24,865 nt of DNA from an uncultured Muribaculaceae bacterium. GTDB taxonomy: Bacteria; Bacteroidota; Bacteroidia; Bacteroidales; Muribaculaceae. The stretch covers positions 1 to 24,865 of the forward strand of contig CAJGBY010000023.1 of assembly GCA_904501735.1 (NCBI GenBank), in the 5' to 3' direction. The notes below the pieces were generated by a model. That model saw only the letters and a list, made by a program, of their open reading frames with translations, made no database searches and was not told the origin of the DNA. Made by a program: the position numbers and the translations under genes. This document shows positions 7,427 through 15,331 of the stretch, piece after piece (position 1 is the first letter of the stretch; each line of letters starts with the position of its first letter).

Positions 7427-8569
7427 TTATTTGTGGGCAAATGCAGCCTTGCGTTTAAGCATTTGAAATCCGTCCACAACCTGTTTATTGAGTACTTTGG
7501 CATATGTTATAGTCATTTCAATGCTTGAGTGAGCAAGCATATCCTTAACGGTAGCAATATCTACACCATTAGACAATGCCCATGTGGCGAATGTATGACG
7601 GCCAACATGGAATGTAAGATTCATATGAATGTCGGCTTGTTGTGCAATTATCTTCAAATATTCATTACACTTTTGGTTCGTCATCAAGTTCAGGTCAAAA
7701 TCGTATTTGAGTAGAATATTGTATGCTTGTGGTAAAAGCATAATAGTGTACTCATTGTTAGTTTTCAAACGGCGGTCTTTGATAAAGTATTCGCCATTTT
7801 CTTCGTAGATACAATCCTTGCTGACACGGATAAGGTCGGAGTATGCAAGCCCTGTGTAGCACGAAAATATAAACATATCACGAGCCTTTTCTATCGGGCC
7901 ATATACTTCGAGTTGTTCAATGCGATTACGCTCAGCTTCTGTGAGATATTTGATGCCCTCAGATTTGCCACGAGAGATTTTCATACCATTATAAGGATTG
8001 TCCTTAATAAGCTCAAGTTGGATAGCTTCAAGAATGTAAGGCTTCAATCTTTTGTGATAGCCATGCACGGAAGATTGAGCACCAAGACGCTCACGCAAAG
8101 AGTCGTCCCACAATTTAATATTGCGAGTAGTAAGGTCGCGGAAATTCACAATCTTGCCAAACTTGCGAAGCTCGCCGAGCATAACGAAATGTTGGCGACG
8201 AGTGGACTCTTTTATATCACGCTTGTAAATGCGATCTTCGAGCCAATCAAGGAAGTTAGAAGAATTGTTTTCCTCTTCGACCTTTGCTTCTTTAAGCAAA
8301 TTAAGGTCAATCACACCACGACGACGCATAGTAGTAATGCGTTGGTCGATTGTTTCGTATAAGCTGATGATTTGTTCGTTCAGCTCTTGTGCTTTGGGGT
8401 GGCTGACAACCATGCCACCTTTCCAATGTTGTTTTAGTACATTTACACCTGTGGCGAAGCGAATACGTTGGCGATTGTAATACACCTCGATTTCGACACC
8501 ACCTTTTACTGTAGCCGACGCTTTCTTGCGACGGTCATAGATAATTCTGATACTTGCTTCTAAGGCCAT
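7427..8569 (-). CDS. int: Tyrosine recombinase / integrase
   Basis: The 380-residue protein has the layout of Bacteroidetes integrases: an N-terminal arm-binding-type domain (about 5-80), a SAM-like core-binding domain (about 105-200) and a catalytic domain (about 205-365). Visible catalytic residues are Lys269 (RRLKT), His321 and Arg324 (HVGRH), His347 (AHSS) and the nucleophile Tyr356 (TYAKV). The first catalytic Arg, usually in TGLR, is replaced by Ala242 (TGLAYSDL); I recall CTnDOT-type integrases also lacking this Arg. Upstream lies a dense array of TGTACCAC sites, and 364 bases away is the 3' end of tRNA-Arg(TCT), the probable integration target. It should catalyse insertion and, with a directionality factor, excision. 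Confidence 0.95.
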   Translation of the reverse strand: MALEASIRIIYDRRKKASATVKGGVEIEVYYNRQRIRFATGVNVLKQHWKGGMVVSHPKAQELNEQIISLYETIDQRITTMRRRGVIDLNLLKEAKVEEENNSSNFLDWLEDRIYKRDIKESTRRQHFVMLGELRKFGKIVNFRDLTTRNIKLWDDSLRERLGAQSSVHGYHKRLKPYILEAIQLELIKDNPYNGMKISRGKSEGIKYLTEAERNRIEQLEVYGPIEKARDMFIFSCYTGLAYSDLIRVSKDCIYEENGEYFIKDRRLKTNNEYTIMLLPQAYNILLKYDFDLNLMTNQKCNEYLKIIAQQADIHMNLTFHVGRHTFATWALSNGVDIATVKDMLAHSSIEMTITYAKVLNKQVVDGFQMLKRKAAFAHK

Positions 8570-8607
8570 TGCAGTTTTGCATTAAAATAGTTAAACAATG
8601 TGTGCGA

Positions 8608-8760
8608 GTGGTACAGAAAAATATGTACCACACACGATGAAAAATGTACCACACTTTGCTAAAATGTGTACCACAACCTCGAAAAAGGGGCAAAAATCGA
8701 GGTTTTTTTGACCCCCTTTTGTGGTACAATTTTGGTACATTTTTGCTTTTCGTGTACCAA
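8608..8760. repeat. TGTACCAC(A) repeat array, candidate integrase arm sites
   Basis: There are seven copies of TGTACCA(C/A): forward at 8624, 8645, 8667 and 8753, reverse at 8608-8615, 8721-8728 and 8732-8739. The three left forward copies are 21 and 22 bases apart (two helical turns) and the two right reverse copies are 11 apart (one turn). Such phasing points to cooperative protein binding on one face of the helix, most simply by the adjacent integrase's arm-binding domain. Confidence 0.65.
8667..8728. repeat. Nested inverted repeats within the integrase array
   Basis: A 10-bp perfect inverted repeat TGTACCACAA/TTGTGGTACA (8667-8676, 8719-8728) encloses two more pairs: CCTCGA/TCGAGG (8677-8682, 8697-8702) and AAAAGGGG/CCCCTTTT (8683-8690, 8713-8720). 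The two inner pairs are interleaved, so they are alternatives. The CCTCGA hairpin followed by T7 reads as a terminator on the plus strand. Confidence 0.7.
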
Positions 8761-8890
8761 AGTTACAACACTATTTTAATACTACCAAATGCTAAATTGC
8801 CCTATAAAAATTTAGCACAAAAGTTGCTAAAGTATTATAAATCAGATTGATAAGAAATGCTAAACGCTGAGTGTCAAAAGGATAGAAATG

Positions 8891-8916
8891 AAAAAAGCCA
8901 CCTGATTAGGTGGCTT
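8891..8916 (-). terminator. Terminator of tRNA-Arg
   Basis: An 8-bp perfect stem (8895-8902 with 8909-8916, AAGCCACC/GGTGGCTT), 6-base loop and a T6 tract on the minus strand begin 16 bases past the tRNA 3' end. Confidence 0.85.
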
Positions 8917-8932
8917 CGTTCTAATTTTCCAG

Positions 8933-9006
8933 TGATCCGGTTGGGATTCGAACCCAAGACCCACAGCTTAGAAGGCTGTTGCTCTATCCAACTGAGCTAC
9001 CAGACC
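8933..9006 (-). tRNA. tRNA-Arg (anticodon TCT)
   Basis: The minus strand folds as a complete 74-base cloverleaf. The acceptor stem is GGTCTGG with CCGGATC (two G-U pairs) and discriminator A. The D arm contains AGCTCAGTTGGATAGAGC, the anticodon stem is ACAGC/GCTGT with loop CTTCTAA (anticodon TCT, reading AGA), and the T arm contains TTCGAAT. CCA is not encoded. The 3' end points toward the element's integrase, the usual geometry for integration into a tRNA gene. It has its own consensus promoter and terminator. Confidence 0.97.
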
Positions 9007-9047
9007 ATCATTTTTTCAGATTCTAAGCACTCCCTTAAAATCGAATG

Positions 9048-9079
9048 CAAAATTAGTCATTTTTGATGAATTTCCCAAA
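9048..9079 (-). promoter_or_regulatory. Promoter of tRNA-Arg
   Basis: On the minus strand TTTG (9079-9076), exactly 20 bases, then TAATTTTG (9055-9048) matches the Bacteroidetes consensus in full. Transcription would start near 9041, about 35 bases before the mature tRNA. Confidence 0.75.
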
Positions 9080-9103
9080 TTTTACCTTATCAAGTTGACA
9101 AAC

Positions 9104-9733
9104 TCACCCTATTTTATTAATTTCTTCGGCATATAATCTATCAAATACTTCTCTAAAAAGCTCTGGCGACGACACCAATTCTCGGAATTTTGCCAATCGT
9201 TCAGCATTCGCCGATTCAGGAATATATAGTTTTAAATAGCCACCCTCGGCATATTTTTTACCTATATGGTCGATTGCACGCGCATACTGTCCCTCTTTAT
9301 CCAAATCAGGATAGTTTTTCAATCCATACTGAATCGTGCGACGCAGCGTAACCTCACTATCTATTTGTCGATCGGCTTCAGCAACGATTTTACCATATAT
9401 CGTGCGAGGTTCATACTTATTAGATGCCCTATGATCTTCCACCGCATCACTCATCGTTTGCAGTTGGCTTTCGTCAAACCATTGCTTCAGCTTTTTATCA
9501 TGCTTAAGCATTTCCCCCGAAACAATGTGATGTCGTTCACGGCTTTCACACAACCCTAAATCATGATAAGCTGCTATGGCATACACCATGTCATTATCCA
9601 CATCATAGAATTGCGCCAAACGCAAACTTTCCTCAATCACTGCTCTAACATGACTTTCTTGATGCGCCGAATCAAATGCCGAATATTGTGGAATTATACT
9701 ATTTTCGACATAACTTATTAATTCCGAATTCAT
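9104..9733 (-). CDS. HD-domain phosphohydrolase-like protein (209 aa)
   Basis: The HD superfamily of metal-dependent phosphohydrolases is shown by His28 (ESHVRAV), His57-Asp58 (AAYHDLGL) and Asp121 (AEADRQID), with the usual intervening spacing; His101 in EDHRAS is a further likely metal ligand. There is no signal peptide or membrane segment, so it should be cytosolic. The substrate cannot be read from the sequence; relatives hydrolyse nucleotides or other phosphoesters. It is the last gene of the ileS-side run, 22 bases after the DUF4296 lipoprotein gene, and is probably co-transcribed with it. No clear terminator is seen before the tRNA promoter. Confidence 0.85.
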   Translation of the reverse strand: MNSELISYVENSIIPQYSAFDSAHQESHVRAVIEESLRLAQFYDVDNDMVYAIAAYHDLGLCESRERHHIVSGEMLKHDKKLKQWFDESQLQTMSDAVEDHRASNKYEPRTIYGKIVAEADRQIDSEVTLRRTIQYGLKNYPDLDKEGQYARAIDHIGKKYAEGGYLKLYIPESANAERLAKFRELVSSPELFREVFDRLYAEEINKIG

Positions 9734-9755
9734 TTCGTCAAGTCTTTCTTCGTTT

Positions 9756-10685
9756 TCAATCTAACGGCTCTGGTCCTTTATCATCCATTAAGGCTGACCT
9801 ATCGACATCAAGTTTTTGCTCTGCTTTAAGTTCTTCAAGAGCTTTATTTTCCTTTTCTCCTGCCACAGCCTTATCAATGATAAACTTTTGTTGTCGCATC
9901 GAAGTGTTATAACTTGTTCGATCCAAATGCGTACGAATCAATTCCACACTATCAAGATAAGACACATAGTAAGCTGTCGGATTATACATTATATAGCCAT
10001 ATATTCGCTTCACATCACGAACTGAATCGCTTTGAATCTTACATCTATGCCATCCGTCCACGCTATAATTCTTTTGTTGATAAGATGTCGAACCATCTTT
10101 ATAGTCAACACCTACAAATAGCTTTATAGGCTTTCTTATGTTACATATCTTGAGAGCAAGTTCATACACATCACCTCGCATGTTTTCCCTATCTGGTTTA
10201 ACATCGAAGGTAATAGCATTTCGATTAAATCCAGGAAGCAATAGCCAAGTTCTCACACCGCCCCAAATGTCGGCTGTATCACCCACATTTCTATAACGAG
10301 GTACCGAAGGTTTAACATCACCCGAAGCCATCGTTGCCACAGTTGAGATTTCGGCCTTCGACAACTTATTCTTTTCCTTTTCAAGTTTTTCGATTACATC
10401 TTCATTCACCTTGCCATACACATCAAGATTATGTGCATACCATATCAACGATGTATCAAACTTTTCTTGGTCTACATTATGTTTCAAAAACACCGATTGG
10501 CGAAGAACTAATTTTGAAGAATCGCTATTGTATTTACTATTATCGTCTTCCATCATTGCCTCTGCCTTATACAGATCCGACAACAATTCCACCATAGCTT
10601 TTTCACTAATCACATAGTCGGGCGTTTTGCTACACCCCACAAGCATTAGCACACACAACAATAGTATTGCAAACAAATTCCTCAT
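9756..10685 (-). CDS. DUF4296-type lipoprotein (309 aa)
   Basis: The N-terminus is a lipoprotein signal: a hydrophobic core then LVGC with the lipidated Cys at residue 18, so the mature protein is membrane-anchored on the periplasmic side. Residues about 24-110 match the DUF4296 pattern I know from Bacteroidetes (helical, starting near PDYVISEKAMVELLSDLYKA). The C-terminal half is an unassigned beta-rich region with a Lys/Glu-rich tail. The gene begins 15 bases after lspA, the signal peptidase that would process its own lipobox; this pairing recurs in Bacteroidales. Function is unknown. Family call from memory of the pattern, so moderate confidence. Confidence 0.8.
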   Translation of the reverse strand: MRNLFAILLLCVLMLVGCSKTPDYVISEKAMVELLSDLYKAEAMMEDDNSKYNSDSSKLVLRQSVFLKHNVDQEKFDTSLIWYAHNLDVYGKVNEDVIEKLEKEKNKLSKAEISTVATMASGDVKPSVPRYRNVGDTADIWGGVRTWLLLPGFNRNAITFDVKPDRENMRGDVYELALKICNIRKPIKLFVGVDYKDGSTSYQQKNYSVDGWHRCKIQSDSVRDVKRIYGYIMYNPTAYYVSYLDSVELIRTHLDRTSYNTSMRQQKFIIDKAVAGEKENKALEELKAEQKLDVDRSALMDDKGPEPLD

Positions 10686-10700
10686 GAATCAATCCTCTCG

Positions 10701-11348
10701 TTACTTTTTGCTTTCTGAATCGCTTTTAGACTCATCAACTTCTTGTTGATAGAAGTTCTTTGAATAGAAAAGAATCAATAAAATCACACCCACGCTCAAT
10801 GCAGCATCAGCAACATTGAAAATAGGTTGAAAGAAGATGAAATGATCGCCTCCAATCCAAGGCAGCCAATCTGGCCAGTTCCATTCCACAAGTGGAAAAT
10901 ACAGCATATCCACCACCCTACCAAGGAACAGTGTACCATATCCTCCTCCCTCAGGGAATAGTGTTGCTGTGAATGGTGGCATTGGGTTGTCAAAAATCAC
11001 ACCATAGAAGATGCAGTCGAGCACATTGCCGAGCGCACCCGCTGTGATGAGCGACACACACACCACATACCCCTTTTGCAACAATTTGCTGTTCCTAATC
11101 TTGTACAGATAATAGATAAACAATATCACAGCAATGATACGAAACCATGTTAGCAACATTTTGCTACCAAATTCCATACCAAATGCCATCCCGTTATTTT
11201 CAATGAAATATAAACGGAACCAATTTGTTATAACATATTCCTCGCCATAGAAGAAATGGGTTTTCACCCATATCTTCGTAAATTGGTCGAGCAATATCAC
11301 GCACACGATTATTATCGTAGCGAGCCAGCCTTTTGTTATTTTCATCAA
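10701..11348 (-). CDS. lspA: Lipoprotein signal peptidase II
   Basis: LspA cleaves lipid-modified signal peptides of lipoproteins in the inner membrane. The 215-residue protein has the family motifs in order: DQFTK (21-25), ENNGMAFG (50-57), AGALGNVLD (103-111), GRVVDMLYF with the catalytic Asp147, and FNVADAAL with the catalytic Asp181. Four hydrophobic segments are visible. It is longer than the usual 160-170 residues because of a loop between the GNVLD and GRVVD motifs (about 112-142), a feature of Bacteroidetes LspA, plus a charged C-terminal tail. Its neighbours are a TraR/DksA-like gene upstream (15 bases) and a lipoprotein gene downstream. A Met at residue 2 is an alternative start. 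Confidence 0.95.
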   Translation of the reverse strand: MMKITKGWLATIIIVCVILLDQFTKIWVKTHFFYGEEYVITNWFRLYFIENNGMAFGMEFGSKMLLTWFRIIAVILFIYYLYKIRNSKLLQKGYVVCVSLITAGALGNVLDCIFYGVIFDNPMPPFTATLFPEGGGYGTLFLGRVVDMLYFPLVEWNWPDWLPWIGGDHFIFFQPIFNVADAALSVGVILLILFYSKNFYQQEVDESKSDSESKK

Positions 11349-11363
11349 TTCTTTGTAGCGAGT

Positions 11364-11747
11364 TTATTTCTTTTGGTCTTCCATCTTTGCCTCAATACTC
11401 AAGGTTGCATGAGGCACAGCACGAAGACGCTCTTTCGGAATCAACTTGCCTGTCTTTCGACACACGCCATAGGTCTTGTTTTCAATTCGCACAAGAGCTG
11501 CTTGAAGGTTTTGGATAAACTTCATTTGGCGTTGTGCCAATTGTCCTGCAGCCTCCTTGTTCAAGGTGTTTGCACCTTCTTCAAGCACTTTAAATGTTGG
11601 TGATGTATCGGCAATATCATTACCTTCAAGATTGGTCAAATTATCACGCAAACGGTCATATTCCAAACTTGCTTTCTCCAACTTTGCAAGAATCAATTCT
11701 TTGAATTCCTGCAATTCTTCATCGCTATAGCGCGTTTTCTCGGTCAT
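11364..11747 (-). CDS. TraR/DksA-family regulator with degenerate zinc finger
   Basis: DksA/TraR proteins bind the RNA polymerase secondary channel with a coiled coil tipped by acidic residues. The 127-residue product shows two long helices (about 8-42 and 55-92) joined by NDIADTSP (43-50), where Asp44 and Asp47 are the likely acidic tip. The C-terminal domain keeps the family frame YGVCRKTGKLIPKERLRAVP (93-112) but only one Cys (Cys96) of the four zinc ligands is left, so zinc binding is unlikely. This degenerate form is what I expect in Bacteroidetes. It sits between ileS and lspA, with a 31-base gap to ileS. Family sure; effect on transcription inferred. Confidence 0.88.
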   Translation of the reverse strand: MTEKTRYSDEELQEFKELILAKLEKASLEYDRLRDNLTNLEGNDIADTSPTFKVLEEGANTLNKEAAGQLAQRQMKFIQNLQAALVRIENKTYGVCRKTGKLIPKERLRAVPHATLSIEAKMEDQKK

Positions 11748-11778
11748 AGTTAATTCCTAGTTATTAGTTAAACAATCA

Positions 11779-14700
11779 TTACACCTTTTCAACTACAACA
11801 CACAATGTGTAGTCTTCCATATCAAGTTCTATCTTGTCTTCACAAGCTGCCACATCGGCTATTTCGATCGATGCTGCCAACACTTGTTTAGCGATGTAAT
11901 CCTTATATTCTGCCACTGCAGCATCGGTATTTTCGTTAGCCGACACTTTCACAGCGATCTTGTCAGTGATATTGAAGTCTTTGTCCTTACGGATATTTTG
12001 GATACGATTCACAAGCTCACGAGCAATACCTTCGCGCTTCAATTCATCTGTTACTGTAATATCCAAAGCCACAGTCAAACTTCCTTCGTTAGCAACAAGC
12101 CAGCCTGGGATATCTTCCGAGATCACTTCTACATCGGCAAGTTCCACGATTGCTTCTGTTCCGTCAACATTGAACGCAAACTTACCATTCTTTTCAAACT
12201 CGATAATATCCTTTTGTGACATTGCAACCACTTGTGCAGCAAGAGCCTTCATTATCTTGCCATACTTAGGACCAAGTTTCTTGAAGTCAGGCTTAACACG
12301 CTTCACAAGCACGCCATCTTCATTGCCCACAAACTTAAGTTCCTTCACATTCACTTCATTAAGCACAAGTGCGCTCATTGCTTCCACTTCAGCCTTTTGC
12401 TTTTCGTCGCTCACTGGCACCATAATTGATGTAAGTGGTTGACGCACCTTCAAGTTTGCTTTGCGACGCAATGAAAGCACCATTGATGTGATATCTTGTG
12501 CGCTCTTCATTTGAGCTTCAAGTTCTTTGTTCACAACACCTTCATTAACCACTGGGAAGTCAGCCAAGTGTACCGACTTACTTTCGCCCTTAGTTACAGC
12601 TGTCAAGTCGCGATACAATTGATCTGCGAAGAATGGAGCGATAGGAGCAATCAACAATGATACAGTTTCAAGACATGTATACAATGTTTGATAAGCCGAC
12701 AACTTGTCTTCTGTCATTTCACCACCCCAGAAACGCTTACGATTCAAGCGAACATACCAGTTACTTAGGTTATCGCCTACGAAATCACTGATAGCGCGAG
12801 CTGCCTTTGTTGGTTCATAGTCTTCCAACTGCTTCGTTACTTCAGCTACAAGAGTGTTCAACAACGACAAGATCCAACGGTCAATTTCTGGACGCTTTTC
12901 AAATTCAACTTGTGCAGCCGAATTATCAAATCCATCCACATTTGCATAAAGAGCAAAGAATGAATATGTATTGAATAGTGTACCGAAGAATTTACGGCTC
13001 ACTTCAGCCACACCATTAGTGTCAAACTTCAAGTTTTCCCATGGCGATGAATTTGAAATCATATACCAACGCAATGGGTCAGTACCGAACTTTTCGATTG
13101 TTTCAAATGGGTCAACAGCATTGCCAAGACGCTTACTCATCTTGTTACCATTCTTGTCAAGTACAAGACCATTTGAGATTACCGACTTATAAGCCACACT
13201 GTCAAATACCATTGTACCGATAGCGTGAAGTGTAAAGAACCAACCACGAGTTTGGTCCACACCTTCTGCGATGAAATCGGCTGGGAACACAGTACCATTA
13301 TCAAGCACTTCCTTGTTTTCAAATGGATAGTGAATTTGAGCATAAGGCATTGCACCCGAGTCAAACCACACATCGATCAAGTCAAGTTCGCGCTTCATTG
13401 GCTTACCACTTGCCGATACCAACACGATATCATCTACATATGGACGGTGAATATCAATCTTATCATAGTTTGCCTTGCTATAATCACCAGGAACGAAACC
13501 TTTGTCCTTGTAAGGATTTGATTTCATCACACCAGCAGCAACAGCCTTTTCGATTTCGTCATATAGTTCTTGAATGCTACCGATACAGATTTCTTCACCA
13601 TCTTCGCTACGCCAGATAGGTAGTGGAGTACCCCAATAACGGCTACGGCTCAAGTTCCAGTCGTTCAAGTTTTCAAGCCACTTACCAAATCTACCAGTAC
13701 CAGTGTGTTCTGGCTTCCAATAGATTGATTTGTTTAGCTCATACATGCGTTCCTTGCATTCGGTCGACTTGATGAACCAGCTATCAAGTGGATAATAAAG
13801 CACTGGCTTATCAGTTCGCCAACAGTGAGGATAGTTGTGCACATGCTTCTCAATCTTGAATGCTGTTCCTGCTTGTTTCATCTTCATACATAGAACAATA
13901 TTCAAGTCTTCAGCCTTAGCAGCTGCTTCCTCATCATATTTTCCACCTTGATTATATTGTGGATCGTAAGCATTCTTCACAAATGCTCCTGCAAATTCCT
14001 TATATTCTTCATTTACACAATTTGCCACAAAATCAGCATCAAGCTCATCAAGAGTCCAATATTTTCCTGAGAAATCTACCATTGGACGAGTTTCGCCCTT
14101 CTTATTCACCATAAATAGTGATGGGATTCCTGCTGCTTTTGCCACAAATGCGTCGTCAGCACCAAATGTAGGCGCAATGTGAACGATACCAGTACCATCT
14201 TCAGTTGTTACATAATCGCCAGGGATTACTCTGAAGCCATTTTCATTCACTACTGCCTTGCCATCAACCATATCCACTGGTTTAACCCAAGGGAATAGTT
14301 GTTGATACTTCATGCCCACAAGTTCAGCACCTGTATATTCAGCAATCACGCGATAAGGAACCACCTTTTCGCCTTGCTTGTATTCATCAAGTGGCAATTC
14401 AGCGCCCTTTGCATCAAGATATGCATTCAAGCGAGCCTTTGCCATTAGAACCACCATCGGTTCTGCATTGTATGGGTTATATGTTTCTACTGCCACATAT
14501 TCAATCTTTGGACCCACACATAGTGCAGTATTTGATGGCAATGTCCAAGGAGTAGTTGTCCAACCGATGATATTTACATTTGCTGCAAATTTTGCATCAG
14601 CCTTTGACTTGATGTCTGCAAGGATTGCATTATCATTTTCCTCAACCTTGAAAATTGCTGTTACTGTTGTATCTTTAACATCACGATAGCAACCTGGTTG

Positions 14701-15291
14701 GTTTAGCTCGTGCGAACTCAAACCAGTACCTGCTGCTGGTGAATATGGTTGGATTGTGTAACCCTTATAAAGCAAACCTTTGTTATAAAGTTGCTTCAAC
14801 AACCACCATAGTGTTTCGATATAGCTATTTTCGTATGTGATGTAAGGATTATCTGTATCAACCCAATAACCCATCTTGTGAGTTAGGTCGGTCCATTCCT
14901 TTGTATATTTCATCACTTCCTTACGACATGCTGCATTATATTCGTCTACAGTGATTTTCTTACCAATATCTTCTTTTGTTATTCCTAATGCTTTTTCTAC
15001 ACCAAGTTCTACTGGCAAACCATGAGTATCCCAACCAGCCTTACGCATCACTTGGAATCCCTTCATAGTCTTGAAGCGACAAATAATGTCCTTAATTGTG
15101 CGTGCCATTACATGGTGAATACCTGGCATACCATTTGCCGATGGTGGACCTTCAAAAAACACGAAAGATGGTGCGCCTTCACGCACTTTGATGCTCTCTG
15201 CGAACACATCTTCTTGATTCCACTTATCAAGAACTTCTTTATTTACCTCCGAAAGGTTGAATTTACTGTATTCTTTAAATTTATTTTCCAT
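11779..15291 (-). CDS. ileS: Isoleucyl-tRNA synthetase, type 2-like, with GIHH signature
   Basis: This enzyme charges tRNA-Ile with isoleucine and edits valine. In order: the class I signature region PPSANGMPGIHH (49-60), the CP1 editing domain with TTTPWT (245-250) and GTGIVHIAPTFGADD (366-380), the tRNA-synthetase core VWFDSGA (641-647), KMSKR (717-721), and an anticodon-binding C-terminal region. At 1170 residues it is longer than the E. coli type and lacks the C-terminal Cys4 zinc finger, fitting the type 2 (eukaryote-like) class. The usual HxGH reads GIHH (57-60), with first and third residues exchanged. It starts a run with the TraR-like gene, lspA, DUF4296 and HD genes, and has its own -7 element (TATTTTTG, 15339-15332). 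Confidence 0.97.
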   Translation of the reverse strand: MENKFKEYSKFNLSEVNKEVLDKWNQEDVFAESIKVREGAPSFVFFEGPPSANGMPGIHHVMARTIKDIICRFKTMKGFQVMRKAGWDTHGLPVELGVEKALGITKEDIGKKITVDEYNAACRKEVMKYTKEWTDLTHKMGYWVDTDNPYITYENSYIETLWWLLKQLYNKGLLYKGYTIQPYSPAAGTGLSSHELNQPGCYRDVKDTTVTAIFKVEENDNAILADIKSKADAKFAANVNIIGWTTTPWTLPSNTALCVGPKIEYVAVETYNPYNAEPMVVLMAKARLNAYLDAKGAELPLDEYKQGEKVVPYRVIAEYTGAELVGMKYQQLFPWVKPVDMVDGKAVVNENGFRVIPGDYVTTEDGTGIVHIAPTFGADDAFVAKAAGIPSLFMVNKKGETRPMVDFSGKYWTLDELDADFVANCVNEEYKEFAGAFVKNAYDPQYNQGGKYDEEAAAKAEDLNIVLCMKMKQAGTAFKIEKHVHNYPHCWRTDKPVLYYPLDSWFIKSTECKERMYELNKSIYWKPEHTGTGRFGKWLENLNDWNLSRSRYWGTPLPIWRSEDGEEICIGSIQELYDEIEKAVAAGVMKSNPYKDKGFVPGDYSKANYDKIDIHRPYVDDIVLVSASGKPMKRELDLIDVWFDSGAMPYAQIHYPFENKEVLDNGTVFPADFIAEGVDQTRGWFFTLHAIGTMVFDSVAYKSVISNGLVLDKNGNKMSKRLGNAVDPFETIEKFGTDPLRWYMISNSSPWENLKFDTNGVAEVSRKFFGTLFNTYSFFALYANVDGFDNSAAQVEFEKRPEIDRWILSLLNTLVAEVTKQLEDYEPTKAARAISDFVGDNLSNWYVRLNRKRFWGGEMTEDKLSAYQTLYTCLETVSLLIAPIAPFFADQLYRDLTAVTKGESKSVHLADFPVVNEGVVNKELEAQMKSAQDITSMVLSLRRKANLKVRQPLTSIMVPVSDEKQKAEVEAMSALVLNEVNVKELKFVGNEDGVLVKRVKPDFKKLGPKYGKIMKALAAQVVAMSQKDIIEFEKNGKFAFNVDGTEAIVELADVEVISEDIPGWLVANEGSLTVALDITVTDELKREGIARELVNRIQNIRKDKDFNITDKIAVKVSANENTDAAVAEYKDYIAKQVLAASIEIADVAACEDKIELDMEDYTLCVVVEKV

Positions 15292-15331
15292 AAAACCTAC
15301 TGGAATAAACTTTTATAAAACTTCTAATTTG

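Larger units (their letters stand above)
8570..8932. other. Integrase upstream region and probable attachment-site region
   Basis: No gene is supported in these 363 bases. Contents from left to right: an array of TGTACCAC words (8608-8760), a nested inverted repeat inside it (8667-8728), an 8-bp inverted repeat GCTAAATT/AATTTAGC (8791-8798 with 8809-8816), further TGCTAAA words (8825-8831, 8858-8864), and the tRNA terminator (8891-8916). The element-chromosome junction should lie between about 8865 and the tRNA 3' half, but the partner repeat is outside the window, so the core cannot be fixed. Confidence 0.5.

Noticed and set aside
8535..8729. 64-residue leftward frame across the integrase upstream region
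   Set aside because: It is translated from the TGTACCAC repeats and inverted repeats and overlaps the integrase start; the repeats explain it.
8933..9006. Complete att core within the tRNA gene
   Set aside because: The matching repeat would be at the left end of the element, outside the window, so no core can be assigned.
8857..9066. 69-residue rightward frame across tRNA-Arg
   Set aside because: It reads through a complete tRNA and its terminator and promoter on the opposite strand.
11960..12442. 160-residue rightward frame inside ileS
   Set aside because: Ser/Thr/Leu-rich antisense shadow of ileS, with no independent support.
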